A stretch of DNA of 37,332 bases from Candidatus Fermentibacterota bacterium (GTDB lineage Bacteria > Fermentibacterota > Fermentibacteria > Fermentibacterales > Fermentibacteraceae). Below are positions 23,086 to 31,862 of this stretch, one piece after another. Location: NCBI GenBank assembly GCA_002748705.1, contig PDSZ01000046.1, positions 1-37,332 of the forward strand, read 5' to 3'. Every line of letters starts with the position of its first letter. Within the stretch, counting starts at the first letter, position 1. A program made the translations under genes and the position numbers. The notes beneath the pieces were generated by a model. The model was not told the DNA's origin, made no database searches, and saw only the letters and a list, made by a program, of their open reading frames with translations.

Positions 23086-24674
23086 CAGGGAACCACCTGT
23101 ATATTAACATTTCCTGTATCTATTCCCGGAAGCACTTCAACTACTCCAGGCCACGCTCCGTATGGTTCACCAGGATTCCAGATTTTGTCACCGTTCCAGT
23201 CAACAAAACACGCTGCAGTGTATCTGCCTCCTGGAAGATCGGTAACAGTGTATTCTCCCGGTGTAAACAGTTCTGTAACTGTTTCGCCGTCACTTCCTGC
23301 AGGTGATACAACAATCACCACTGTTGCAGCGCCTGTACCTGAAATGTAACCGGATATTGAACCCGGTCTTTCACTCCAGGCAGGTATGAATGTCCAGCTT
23401 CTTCCTGAAAGAGTATCACCCTGGAGAGATACAAGACCTGAATCGACATCAATGCGGTACTGTACTCCCCCCAGCAGTTCTCTCTCCGGAACAAATGAAA
23501 ATGCTCCAGGCGCGATTCTGCTCAGGGTTCCTGCAACAGGAGTACTGTCTGAAACCTGCGTAACTGAATATAGAGGTTCGAGATCTTCCAGATAAACCCA
23601 GTCGCTGAAGAGGATTGTGAAGGGGCCTGACGGCGGAACTTCCACTGCTCCGTCTTCAGGATACGCTGATTTTATTGACATGATATTCACAGGAAGGGAA
23701 TCAACTCCCCATATTTCAAGGGTGTCAGGCAGTGACGGATTTCCTGAAAGATCCTGAATTCCCTCCACAGCAACTGTATAGAGTGTATCGCTCATTTGCC
23801 TGGTATATACTGTTGTTCTGCCTGTTGAGGATCTTCCTGCGTAGGACTCAAACCCCAGAACCTCCAGCGGTGACCCGTCAGGGCCGGCTATTAGCACAGA
23901 ACCAGTTTCCCAACCATTATCAGAAATCTGTTCATTCCAGCTGATATTCAGGTGCCACCCATCAATAACAGTTACAGCAGATATTGATGGACCAATGCTG
24001 TCAGTAATTGACAAATTCAGAGTTATGGAGGCTGTATCAGAAGCCTCCAGTATAAACCGCTCAAGTACCCCGGGTTCCCTTTCCATATCCCAGCTGAGAC
24101 TTCTGTCATTATCCTCGTAGCAGTGAACAAGGTACTCTCCAGGAGTAAGCCATTCTGCCAGTATGGTATCTGTTGAATCCGGAAAAACAGTGGTAAGCCG
24201 TGAAGCAGTATCAGGAAGCAGAAACAGGTCGCAGCGGGATGTTTCAGTTACTTCTCCCCCGCCGCTTCTTGTAACCTGGGCATTCAGAGTACCGAAGTTT
24301 TCCATTCCTGAAGTGTTCCATACAAAAGTTGAAGAATAGCCGGCAGGGTTTCCCCTTCGATCTCTCAGGTCGCCTGATACAGTTACAACCACCACTGTTG
24401 CTGAAGAATCAGGATAAACCCTGATATAGTCGCTCCCGGTAACTATTTCTCCTGGGCAGGGATATATCTGAACAGCACCCTCATCCTGAGATATCTTCTC
24501 TGAGAAACTGAAGGTTATCTCATTCGGAATAACATCACACTGGCCGTAAGAAGGAGTAACACCTGTTATCTCCGGCCCGTCTGTGTCCTCCGGACCCCCT
24601 GTGGGCGCAACCACTCTGGCACATGACAACAGGAAGAACAGAATGGTTATAAAGAGAATACGGCTTGTTTTCAT
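23085..24674 (-). CDS. Lipoprotein with Big_5-type Ig-like domains
   Basis: 529 residues. The signal ILFITILFFLLSC ends in a lipobox Cys, followed by APTGGPEDTDGPEITGVTPS, the start seen in Big_5 proteins of the Bacteroidota and relatives. At least three Ig-like modules follow, with 'ITFSFSEKISQ' and 'TLNLSITDSIGPSISAVTV' segments and 'FTILFSDWVYLEDL' near residue 350. A late carboxypeptidase-like beta segment (LPGGRYTAACFVDWNGDKIWNPGEP) has a calcium-loop look (DWNGDKIWNPGE). ATGA overlap with the ParB-TPR gene. Role: surface or matrix protein, otherwise unknown. Confidence 0.8.
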   Translation of the reverse strand: MKTSRILFITILFFLLSCARVVAPTGGPEDTDGPEITGVTPSYGQCDVIPNEITFSFSEKISQDEGAVQIYPCPGEIVTGSDYIRVYPDSSATVVVVTVSGDLRDRRGNPAGYSSTFVWNTSGMENFGTLNAQVTRSGGGEVTETSRCDLFLLPDTASRLTTVFPDSTDTILAEWLTPGEYLVHCYEDNDRSLSWDMEREPGVLERFILEASDTASITLNLSITDSIGPSISAVTVIDGWHLNISWNEQISDNGWETGSVLIAGPDGSPLEVLGFESYAGRSSTGRTTVYTRQMSDTLYTVAVEGIQDLSGNPSLPDTLEIWGVDSLPVNIMSIKSAYPEDGAVEVPPSGPFTILFSDWVYLEDLEPLYSVTQVSDSTPVAGTLSRIAPGAFSFVPERELLGGVQYRIDVDSGLVSLQGDTLSGRSWTFIPAWSERPGSISGYISGTGAATVVIVVSPAGSDGETVTELFTPGEYTVTDLPGGRYTAACFVDWNGDKIWNPGEPYGAWPGVVEVLPGIDTGNVNIQVVP

Positions 24675-25840
24675 TGATCAATCAGCAGCTGCTTTCTGAT
24701 AACTGCTGACTTTCTGTAAAAGGCCTCTGCTTCCGAGTGCCGTTTAAGTTTCTCAAGAACTATTGCCAGCTCAACGATGTAGTCAGGGTTTTCAGGAGCC
24801 CTTGAAACAGCATTTCTCAAATACTCTTCAGCCTCATGAAGCTTTCCTGTAAGATTGGCGCATCTGCCCAGATAGAACCATCCTGCATGGCTGTCAGGAT
24901 AATCGTCCACCACATCCTCAAGTCTGGACATTGCTTTTTTGTAAAGGCCGGTTCTTATCAGTGCCACTCCCTCAAGCAACTCCATCTGAACCGGTGATAT
25001 ATTCATCAAAGCAGCTCTTGCGCGCCATCCTGAGCCCCTCAGATTTCCAATCTCAATGAGAATGTCCGAAAAAGGAGTATTCTCAGGTTTTGAATAATCT
25101 TCCTTTACCTTATCAGGCTTGATAACCTTCTCATTATCAAACTCTTCATCAAAAAACACATCCTCAAGTTCTTCCATGGAAGACTCTGAGGCAACAGGTT
25201 CCTCTTGTTCATCCTGAATAGCCTGTTCAGCAGGCCCGTCCTCGGAGATTTCAGGCAGATCCATTTCAGAAGAGGCATACACTGCCATCTGTCTGCCTGA
25301 AAGTTTTTTTTCCAGCAGCGCCTTGAAACCCTCATGGAGCTTTACAGGCTCTTTAAGCACCTTTAGCAGCTGTCGAAGCTGAAACTCGCTTATCTCATCG
25401 GTCAAAAGCACCTGCTGTCGAATCTCCGCAGGCAGCTTGAGAAGGTTAACCAGCTGGGTTATTCGTGCCCTGGAATACCCGAGCATGTCTGCAAGCTTGC
25501 TTCTGTTTGCTACAATTTCCCTGCGCAGCAGAGCATCAAAGAGCATTGCTTCTTCAGTGCAGTTCCTAATCAGCCTGTGTGCAGGAAGCACATGTACATT
25601 GGACCTTACCACAAGACACTTTGCCAGTGATCTGCCGGATTTCCTAAGATGCCATACTGTACGATGATTGCCTACAAGGGTGAAACCTCTGTCCTCTGCA
25701 ACAAGTACAGGCGGAAACTCCTGGCTTTCATCGTCTTCGCTTCGCTGCCAGTTTTCAGGAGCATTGAATCCGTCTATATCCGAGAGTGCCACCTCTTCCA
25801 GAGGCAGATGGTCTGCTGTCAGTTCTTCTGCTCTATCCAT
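24671..25840 (-). CDS. ParB-like nuclease/CTPase domain fused to TPRs
   Basis: 389 residues. An N-terminal ParB/Srx-like domain (VLVAEDRGFTLVGNHRTVWH, with a GNHR core like the GxxR nucleotide motif) is followed by an HTH region (NRSKLADMLGYSRARITQLV and LLKLPAEIRQQVL) as in ParB/Noc/KorB. After an acidic linker (residues ~210-255) come TPR units: MELLEGVALIRTGLYKKAMS, AGWFYLGRCANLTGKLHEAE and DYIVELAIVLEKLKRHSEAE. It has no ParA partner in the window, so plasmid-type segregation is not shown; a regulator is equally possible. ATG 25840, GAGAGG 7 nt upstream, 8-bp overlap with miaA. Confidence 0.8.
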   Translation of the reverse strand: MDRAEELTADHLPLEEVALSDIDGFNAPENWQRSEDDESQEFPPVLVAEDRGFTLVGNHRTVWHLRKSGRSLAKCLVVRSNVHVLPAHRLIRNCTEEAMLFDALLRREIVANRSKLADMLGYSRARITQLVNLLKLPAEIRQQVLLTDEISEFQLRQLLKVLKEPVKLHEGFKALLEKKLSGRQMAVYASSEMDLPEISEDGPAEQAIQDEQEEPVASESSMEELEDVFFDEEFDNEKVIKPDKVKEDYSKPENTPFSDILIEIGNLRGSGWRARAALMNISPVQMELLEGVALIRTGLYKKAMSRLEDVVDDYPDSHAGWFYLGRCANLTGKLHEAEEYLRNAVSRAPENPDYIVELAIVLEKLKRHSEAEAFYRKSAVIRKQLLIDQ

Positions 25841-26747
25841 CGTTCATCCTCTCCTTGAACAGTATCTCTGCAATACTCCCGGGGGAATTACCTGTTCTCA
25901 CAGCGCCGGGCAGTCTTCTGAACATATTCCTCTGTCTTCTGGCAAATCTCCATGTATTGACAGATATGCGCTGAAAAGCCTCCTCTTCAGTACACAGACC
26001 TTTCAGGTAGTCGATTATCTCAGCATAGCCGATGGTAGCACTGAGTACAGGCTCTTCAGGCACCCCTGAACCCAGAAGACTCCTTACCTCATCAACAAGA
26101 CCGTTCTTCAGCATTTCAGAAGTTCTTTGCTGTATTCGTTTTCTAAGCACAGCACCCTCAGCTTCTATCACTGCAAACCTGAATCTTCCATCGGGATTTC
26201 CGCCCTTTTTCATTTCTGAAGGAAGCTCCATACTGAGAAGCCCTATCTCCAGAGACCTTACCAGACGAACAGTATCTGACTTATCAAGTCGCATAGCCTC
26301 CCCTGGATCAATTCCCCGAAGCAGTCTGTGAAGAGACCCGGGTGCTTCGTTTTCAATGGATTTCAGAGCCTCTCTGATGTTGTCATTTCTATCAGGAAGG
26401 TCATCAAAAAGACCGGCAAGCGACATCAGATAGAGAGCTGATCCTCCCACTACAAGTGGAGTTGAACCCCTCGCAAAAACATCTTCAATAGCCTTCATGC
26501 CCTCTTTGGCAAACCATCCTGCCGAGAGTAGTTTTACAGGATCTGCAACATCAATCATGTGGTGAACCACCGATTGAAGTTCTGAACTTGAAGGTTTTGC
26601 AGTTCCGATATCCATTCCTCTGTAGAACTGCCGTGAGTCGGCGCTGATTATCTCAATTCCTGAAAAACGGGATGCCAGTTCAAGTGCCGCTGCAGTTTTT
26701 CCTGTTGCAGTGCATCCTGCAATTACCGGAATAACCCTATCTGCCAA
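25833..26747 (-). CDS. miaA: tRNA dimethylallyltransferase
   Basis: It adds an isopentenyl group to A37 of tRNAs that read UNN codons. P-loop AGCTATGKTAAALELA, then SADSRQFYRGMDIGTAKPS and HHMIDVADP, and the typical LVVGGSALYLMSL and RDLTRR-like DKSDTVRLVRSLEI are all present. The C-terminus ends with TWRFARRQRNMFRRLPG. TTG 26747 is preferred, since GGAG lies 7 nt upstream and it leaves only an 11-bp overlap with mutL; TTG 26780 has no good SD. About 304 residues. mutL-miaA order is seen in many bacteria. Confidence 0.93.
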   Translation of the reverse strand: MADRVIPVIAGCTATGKTAAALELASRFSGIEIISADSRQFYRGMDIGTAKPSSSELQSVVHHMIDVADPVKLLSAGWFAKEGMKAIEDVFARGSTPLVVGGSALYLMSLAGLFDDLPDRNDNIREALKSIENEAPGSLHRLLRGIDPGEAMRLDKSDTVRLVRSLEIGLLSMELPSEMKKGGNPDGRFRFAVIEAEGAVLRKRIQQRTSEMLKNGLVDEVRSLLGSGVPEEPVLSATIGYAEIIDYLKGLCTEEEAFQRISVNTWRFARRQRNMFRRLPGAVRTGNSPGSIAEILFKERMNDG

Positions 26748-28533
26748 AGCGGTTCTCCAGTTCAGCGAAGGAAAGCTCAATCATGGTAGGTCTGCCGTGG
26801 GGACAGTGAAAAGGGTCTTTCATGTTGAACAGGGTGTGAAACAGGTTTCTGGCCTCAGCCTGACTGAGCTTGTCTCCAAACTTGATTGCTCCTTTGCAGG
26901 CACTGGACGCAGCTATGTTCTCAGCCTCTGAAACATTCTTTTCTGAACCTGAAGCCAAAGACTCCATAACCTCAAGGAGGGCTTCCCCTCCACGCTTAAT
27001 TCCCACAGGCACACTGCTCAGCAGAAGTCTGTCCCCTGCTATGGTATAGTCGTAACCGGCCTGCTTGATCATTGCTCCGTAGAGCTTCAGAAGCGCTTTA
27101 TCCTGCTGATCCAGACTGATCTCCTCAGGAAGCAGCATTCTCTGCTGCCCTGCAGCCATAGCGCCCTTCAGAGAATCCAGTATCCTTTCGTAGAGAATCC
27201 TCTCATGGGCTGCGTGCTGATCCACAACCAGCAGCCCTGTGGCAGTCTGTGTAACCAGCCAGGAATCTGCTACTATCATTATTTCAACAGTATCTCCCCA
27301 GCCACTGTTTACAGAGGCTGCAACCTCTTTCCGGGAAGGTTCATCAAGTGGGGCCTGTATCTCAAAAGCCTTCTGGAAAAGGGATGGGCTGACAGTTTTT
27401 TTCTCAGGCCTGTATCCTGAATCAGAATACCCTGTGTATGAAACACGCGCTGAACCAGAAGCAGGAAGACTCTTTTCACCGGCGGTGTATTCAACTCCTG
27501 CTTCACTTTGACCTGTATAAGAAACATGAGGTGATCCTGATACAGCAAAGGATGTGCTTTCTTTTCTGTTCTGAACTATTCCCAGTGTTGCAGACCTTAC
27601 AGCTGCCTCCAGCTCATGAGGTTTACGGAAACGAACCTCCCTCTTGGCAGGATGCGCATTTACATCCACAAGGTCCGAAGCTACAGTTATCCTGCAAACA
27701 ATAAGAGGATCCCCTGCCGGGCCGGAAAAAGCTTCCTGCAACGGTCGGTAGGCTGCAGGCGCAGTAACCGGCCTGCCGTTCACAATGATGAACTGATGCC
27801 TTCTGTTAGCCCATCTCCTGTCTGGAAATACAGTCAGTTTCACCTCAGTACTCCCTGACTTTCCAAAAGCTTCCACACACCTGTCAGTGGCTGAAAGATG
27901 ATATCTGCAGCGAAGCCTTGAAGGGAGAGAATCAGCCACAGGAAGGTCAAATACAGTTCTACCTGAATGCTTCAGCAAAATGGAGCAATTCAATGCTGAA
28001 AGGGACGAGCCGGTTACTATCTTCTCTATCCATGAAAGTTCAGTGGATTCAGTTCGCAGGAACCTTCTCCTTGCAGGCTGATTGAAAAACAGGTTCTCAA
28101 CTGTAATGGTTGTTCCTCTGGTTCGTGCAGCAGGAGACATATCATCCAGCCTGCCTCCTGTAAGAACCATCTTCCATGCCTCTTCACCGTCTGAAGTAAG
28201 TATGGTCATTCTTGAAACACTGGCTATGCTGGGAAGAGCTTCTCCCCTGAACCCCAGGGTGTGTATGTCGTTAAGGTCGGAAGCAGAGGAAATCTTGCTT
28301 GTGGCATGCCTCTGAATAGCCAGAAGAAGGTTGTGGCGGGTCATTCCGCTGCCATCGTCACGAATGATTATTGATTTTCTTCCGCCGGCCTCAAGCTCTA
28401 TCTCCACAGAAGAAGCCTGTGCATCCAGAGCATTCTCAAGCAGTTCCTTAACCACCGAAGCAGGCCTTTCAACCACCTCTCCAGCAGCTATAAGGTTCAC
28501 CAGATGATCCGGCAGCTTCCTGATCTCACCCAT
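26737..28533 (-). CDS. mutL: DNA mismatch repair protein MutL
   Basis: 598 residues. It links mismatch recognition by MutS to strand incision. The GHKL ATPase has VVERPASVVKELLENALDA, IIRDDGSGM and LGFRGEALPSIASV. The C-terminal domain has DQHAAHERILYE (matching DQHA-x2-E-x4-E, so an endonuclease type without MutH), SSACKGAIKFGD and HCPHGRPTMI, completing the metal site. The linker (about residues 330-400) is poorly conserved, containing two similar repeats with VSYTG. ATG 28533 with GGGAGG 5 nt upstream. Confidence 0.96.
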   Translation of the reverse strand: MGEIRKLPDHLVNLIAAGEVVERPASVVKELLENALDAQASSVEIELEAGGRKSIIIRDDGSGMTRHNLLLAIQRHATSKISSASDLNDIHTLGFRGEALPSIASVSRMTILTSDGEEAWKMVLTGGRLDDMSPAARTRGTTITVENLFFNQPARRRFLRTESTELSWIEKIVTGSSLSALNCSILLKHSGRTVFDLPVADSLPSRLRCRYHLSATDRCVEAFGKSGSTEVKLTVFPDRRWANRRHQFIIVNGRPVTAPAAYRPLQEAFSGPAGDPLIVCRITVASDLVDVNAHPAKREVRFRKPHELEAAVRSATLGIVQNRKESTSFAVSGSPHVSYTGQSEAGVEYTAGEKSLPASGSARVSYTGYSDSGYRPEKKTVSPSLFQKAFEIQAPLDEPSRKEVAASVNSGWGDTVEIMIVADSWLVTQTATGLLVVDQHAAHERILYERILDSLKGAMAAGQQRMLLPEEISLDQQDKALLKLYGAMIKQAGYDYTIAGDRLLLSSVPVGIKRGGEALLEVMESLASGSEKNVSEAENIAASSACKGAIKFGDKLSQAEARNLFHTLFNMKDPFHCPHGRPTMIELSFAELENRFGR

Positions 28534-28624
28534 GTAAACCTCCCTTGCAGCAACCTGGTATTTCTGTGCCTGCAGCAGAACGAGTTATTTAAACCCCGAC
28601 ACCAGCCAGGCTGACGACTACCGA
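28534..28624. other. Leader of mutL
   Basis: About 90 bp with no gene before the tandem repeat. No clear sigma70 boxes were found for mutL here. Confidence 0.4.
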
Positions 28625-28758
28625 CACCGGCAAACAGCCTTTTGTACAAGCCCTAGTTCCCGGCACAACCAATCGTGTCAGCACATATTGGTGCCGGCAA
28701 ACAACCTTTCGTACAAGCAGTGGTTCCCGGCACAACCAATCGTGTCAGCACCTTTTGG
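28625..28758 (-). repeat. 67-bp direct repeat copying the tRNA-Leu 3' end
   Basis: Two copies of a 67-bp unit lie directly 3' of the tRNA on its strand. CCGG cores occur at 28627, 28694 and 28761 (the last inside the tRNA gene), an exact 67-bp period. TGGTGCCGG (tRNA 3' end, 28756-28764) is repeated exactly at 28689-28697. GCACAACCAATCGTGTCAGC is identical in both copies. In the tRNA direction the GCACC-AAAA-GGTGC hairpin straddles the end. Confidence 0.85.
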
Positions 28759-28841
28759 TGCCGGAGGAGGGATTTGAACCCTCACGCCCATGCGGGCAGC
28801 GGATTTTAAGTCCGCTGTGTCTGCCATTCCACCACTCCGGC
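28756..28841 (-). tRNA. tRNA-Leu (anticodon UAA)
   Basis: 86 nt, minus strand. The acceptor GCCGGAG pairs with CUCCGGC, discriminator A and encoded CCA (28758-28756). The anticodon loop is CUUAAAA with anticodon UAA in a GCGGA/UCCGC stem. The T arm is GAGGG-UUCAAAU-CCCUC, and a long variable arm (GCCCGCAUGGGC) marks class II. All the parts fit a functional tRNA-Leu. Confidence 0.97.
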
Positions 28842-29154
28842 ACAGACAAAAAGTGTTAACGCAGCAAATATACTACTGCAGTGCAAAACCACAAATATGA
28901 CTTATTACAATCAATACCGGCTTAAAACAAAGCCACTGCAGAGTTCTGAAAAGCCCCAATTGCTCAGGATAATCTCGAATTCTTTCTCACTGGAAATGTT
29001 CATCAAATACGGGAATTGCATAATATTGACTTATGACATCATCCGTTGCAGGAGTGCTGAGAATCCGAATAACCGGAAGTGCTGCTTCTGCCCTGTTCAC
29101 TGATATGAGTGCGGTTTATGATGAGGCGTCTGTTTCGCTATTCCACCGGCTCAG
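28842..29154. other. Intergenic stretch without a recognised gene
   Basis: No ORF with an SD site or family sign. A short open frame on the plus strand (28897-29103) is rejected. The tRNA promoter should lie in the first 60 bp on the minus strand; no strong match is seen. Confidence 0.4.
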
Positions 29155-30078
29155 TTAATTGCTGCCGAAAGATATACCAAGAACTGCTCCTGTTTCCCAA
29201 TGGTTTCCGTGTTCCCTTTTGGCGGTTATTCCTGCCACCAATCCTCTGATTGATACTTGCAGTTCTCCTGATAACTGTCCCCCTTCAGTGTGGGAAACTG
29301 AAGCTGTAAGATTATCAGCAGGCGTGAAGAGAAGATGAAATCCAGGGTTTGAAATGCATACCGAGAGGCTGCAGCAGCCTGCTAAGCTTTCAAGGAACAG
29401 AACAGGCTCTTCCTCATCGGTTCCTGCTGTGAAAGAGATGTAATCAATGTCGATGTTTGCTGTGAACCGTCTTCTGAATGTGCTGTCGGTAACTGCTCCA
29501 CCACTGGATATTTTCAGTGGCCTGCAGTTGATTCGGGAAACAAGCCAGAACCTTCCTGTGTTTTTGTCCTGACACCAGGCAGGGCCTATGCTCACCCACT
29601 GCGAAGGTGTCAGAGTAAATCCGGCGGTGAAAGCCTCTTCACCTGCAGCGAGAGTAATTCTTTCAGAGCGGTAACCGCCGAAGAGTGATGGATCGTTACC
29701 TGTCAAGTTCCTTATCTGGAACTCTGCCCCGTCATAGGAAACTCCTGCGCCTGTACCTTTGTCAAACTCCCACAACTCTGCTCTGAACCCTGAGACTTCA
29801 AGGAAGGATGCGTAATAGTCCTTTGTGATTCTGGAGCCTACTGACGGTTTCAGCCCTGCGGTTACACCTGTTGAAAGTACTCTGAAGCTTCTGTCGGAAG
29901 ACTGGTGAAAAGTTACTTCAGTGAAAACGCTCTCTGGAGTGAAAGGTATTTCTGGAACCTGTGACCAGCCACTTTCCGGAACCAGGCCCTGAATTAATAG
30001 AAAGTGCAGTTCTTTTCCACAGGAAACCGGTTCTGTTACAGGTGTGAGAGAGCAGATAGCAAGAAAAAGAGCAATCAT
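29155..30078 (-). CDS. Exported protein of unknown function
   Basis: 307 residues, signal peptide MIALFLAICSLTPVT. The mature protein is rich in beta patterns and ends AVLGISFGSN, without an obvious terminal Phe. Repeated 'alternating' stretches such as ERITLAAGEEAFTAGFTLTP and ISFTAGTDEEEPVLF suggest a barrel or beta sandwich. No family recognised. ATG overlaps the uvrC stop (ATGA), so it is cotranscribed with it, although no joint role is clear. Confidence 0.7.
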   Translation of the reverse strand: MIALFLAICSLTPVTEPVSCGKELHFLLIQGLVPESGWSQVPEIPFTPESVFTEVTFHQSSDRSFRVLSTGVTAGLKPSVGSRITKDYYASFLEVSGFRAELWEFDKGTGAGVSYDGAEFQIRNLTGNDPSLFGGYRSERITLAAGEEAFTAGFTLTPSQWVSIGPAWCQDKNTGRFWLVSRINCRPLKISSGGAVTDSTFRRRFTANIDIDYISFTAGTDEEEPVLFLESLAGCCSLSVCISNPGFHLLFTPADNLTASVSHTEGGQLSGELQVSIRGLVAGITAKREHGNHWETGAVLGISFGSN

Positions 30079-31862
30079 TCCAGAACTCTCAGTATTTCTT
30101 TAGCTTTTTTGCGGCCTATTCCCGGCACTGAAGCTATCTCCTCTTCAGAAGCAACTCTTATTCTGGCAACGCTGCCAAATCTTTTCAGTAGTGCAGCTTT
30201 CAGGGCAGGCCCTATACCTGGTATGTCGTCCAGTGCTGAATGAAAATGATTTCTGGCTCTGCGCTTCCTGTGAAAGGTTATTACAAACCTGTGTGCCTCA
30301 TCCCTCATTGCTCTGAGAAGAAGTATCGGAGGAGAATCCTGAGGAAGTTTTATCTCTTTTTCCTCCGGTGCGGTAAGCAGTATCTCTTCCTTCTTGGCAA
30401 TGGAGATGAACCTGGTTTCAGGCATTACTGAGCCTCCGGCAGCCCATGCAGCCCTGAGCTGTGTAATCCCTCCGTCAATAAGAAAAACATCAGGGTGTTC
30501 CTCTTCCAGATGGGAAGCGTACCGTGAAACAGCATTTCCAATCATGGCAGGGTCGTTCCGGGCTATCTCTTCAGGCATTGTAAACCGTCTGTACCCGTTC
30601 TTGTCAGGTTTACCGCTCCTGAAGCTTATCAGTGCCGCAACCGATGCGTAACCCTGAATGGTGGAGGCATCCAGGCATACCATCCACTCAGGAGGTCTCT
30701 TCAAACCAAGAATATCTGCTATGGCTTCAAGTGAAGCCTCAAGTCGTTCTCCTCTACCTGCAGGATTCTTCCATTCAAGCTTTCTCAGAAAGTGCTTGAG
30801 ATCCTTCTCTGCCACATCCACCAGGGAACGGCGGTCTCCCCTTTCAGGAACCAGAATCTCCACTGTACTGCCCCGCTGCTCTTTAAGCCATCCCTGAAGC
30901 AGTTCTCTGTCCTCCGGTTCAGCTGAAAGAATTACCTCTCTTGGAATATCTCCTGTTTCTGAATAGTAAGACCTGAGGAGAACTGAAATCCGTTCCTCTT
31001 CAGAAGCAAGTTTCCACCTGGAAGTAAAAGGAAGGCGAAGACTGCCCAGGAATCGGCCCCCTCTGGCCTGTATAATTATGCCCCAGTTCTCGTTCACTGC
31101 CATGATGTCTCTGGAAATGCTGTCACGGAGTGATTCAGGAGCAGGCCAGCCGAAAGAGTCAAGCCTTTTCATAAGGTCTCTCAATTCAGCGGCCCTTTCA
31201 AACTCCAGGTTTTCAGAAGCGTCAAGCATCCTTTTGCGAATCTCCTGTCTTGCCTCTTCCCAGTGTCCTCCCAGAATGTGAATAATCCTCTCTACCCTTT
31301 CCAGATACTCTTTTCTTTCTCCTGTGGAACACGGTGTGGGACACCTGCCCATCTGGCCCATGAGGCAGGGGCGCTTTCTGGGTTTCAGAGAAACTGTTCT
31401 GCATTTCCTCAGCGGATACAGCTCCATAAGAAATGCCGCCAGTGACCTGAGATTACCTGCATCAGGATAAGGGCCGTATCTGGGAATCTCTTTGGATCTG
31501 TCGGGATTTCTGGTTATTACCAGCCTGGGATACTCCTCGTCAGTTGTTATCTCCAGCCAGGGATACCTGCTGGAAGACCTCAAATCAACATTCAGAGGAG
31601 GTTTCAGCATTCTTATCAGTTCAGCTTCAAGAACCAGGGCTTCCAGCTCATTCCTGGTGACTGTCCACTCAACTGTCGCTGAACGATCCAGAAGAAGCCT
31701 GTGCCTCATATCTCCAGGGTTTGAGATGTGCCCTCTGAGCCTGTTGATAAGACTCTTTGCCTTGCCTATGTAGAGAACTTTGCCTCTGCTGTTCAGAAAC
31801 CGGTAAACACCAGGAAGAGCCGGTGCGCCGTCAACTGATCTTTTGAGTGAATCACCTGCCAT
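30075..31862 (-). CDS. uvrC: Excinuclease ABC subunit C
   Basis: 595 residues. It makes both incisions in nucleotide excision repair. GIY-YIG domain: PGVYRFLNSRGKVLYIGKAKSL (residues ~17-38), then RNELEALVLEAELI. UVR motif: ENLEFERAAELRDLMKRL. The RNase H-like C-terminal half has CLDASTIQGYASVAALISF with its Asp, and FLIDGG. Tandem HhH ends: DDIPGIGPALKAALLKRFGS and VPGIGRKKAKEIL. UvrC_HhH is complete. Overlaps murJ by 11 bp. Confidence 0.96.
   Translation of the reverse strand: MAGDSLKRSVDGAPALPGVYRFLNSRGKVLYIGKAKSLINRLRGHISNPGDMRHRLLLDRSATVEWTVTRNELEALVLEAELIRMLKPPLNVDLRSSSRYPWLEITTDEEYPRLVITRNPDRSKEIPRYGPYPDAGNLRSLAAFLMELYPLRKCRTVSLKPRKRPCLMGQMGRCPTPCSTGERKEYLERVERIIHILGGHWEEARQEIRKRMLDASENLEFERAAELRDLMKRLDSFGWPAPESLRDSISRDIMAVNENWGIIIQARGGRFLGSLRLPFTSRWKLASEEERISVLLRSYYSETGDIPREVILSAEPEDRELLQGWLKEQRGSTVEILVPERGDRRSLVDVAEKDLKHFLRKLEWKNPAGRGERLEASLEAIADILGLKRPPEWMVCLDASTIQGYASVAALISFRSGKPDKNGYRRFTMPEEIARNDPAMIGNAVSRYASHLEEEHPDVFLIDGGITQLRAAWAAGGSVMPETRFISIAKKEEILLTAPEEKEIKLPQDSPPILLLRAMRDEAHRFVITFHRKRRARNHFHSALDDIPGIGPALKAALLKRFGSVARIRVASEEEIASVPGIGRKKAKEILRVLE

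Noticed and set aside
28897..29103. 68-codon plus-strand ORF
   Set aside because: No SD and no recognised pattern; in a gap after the tRNA.
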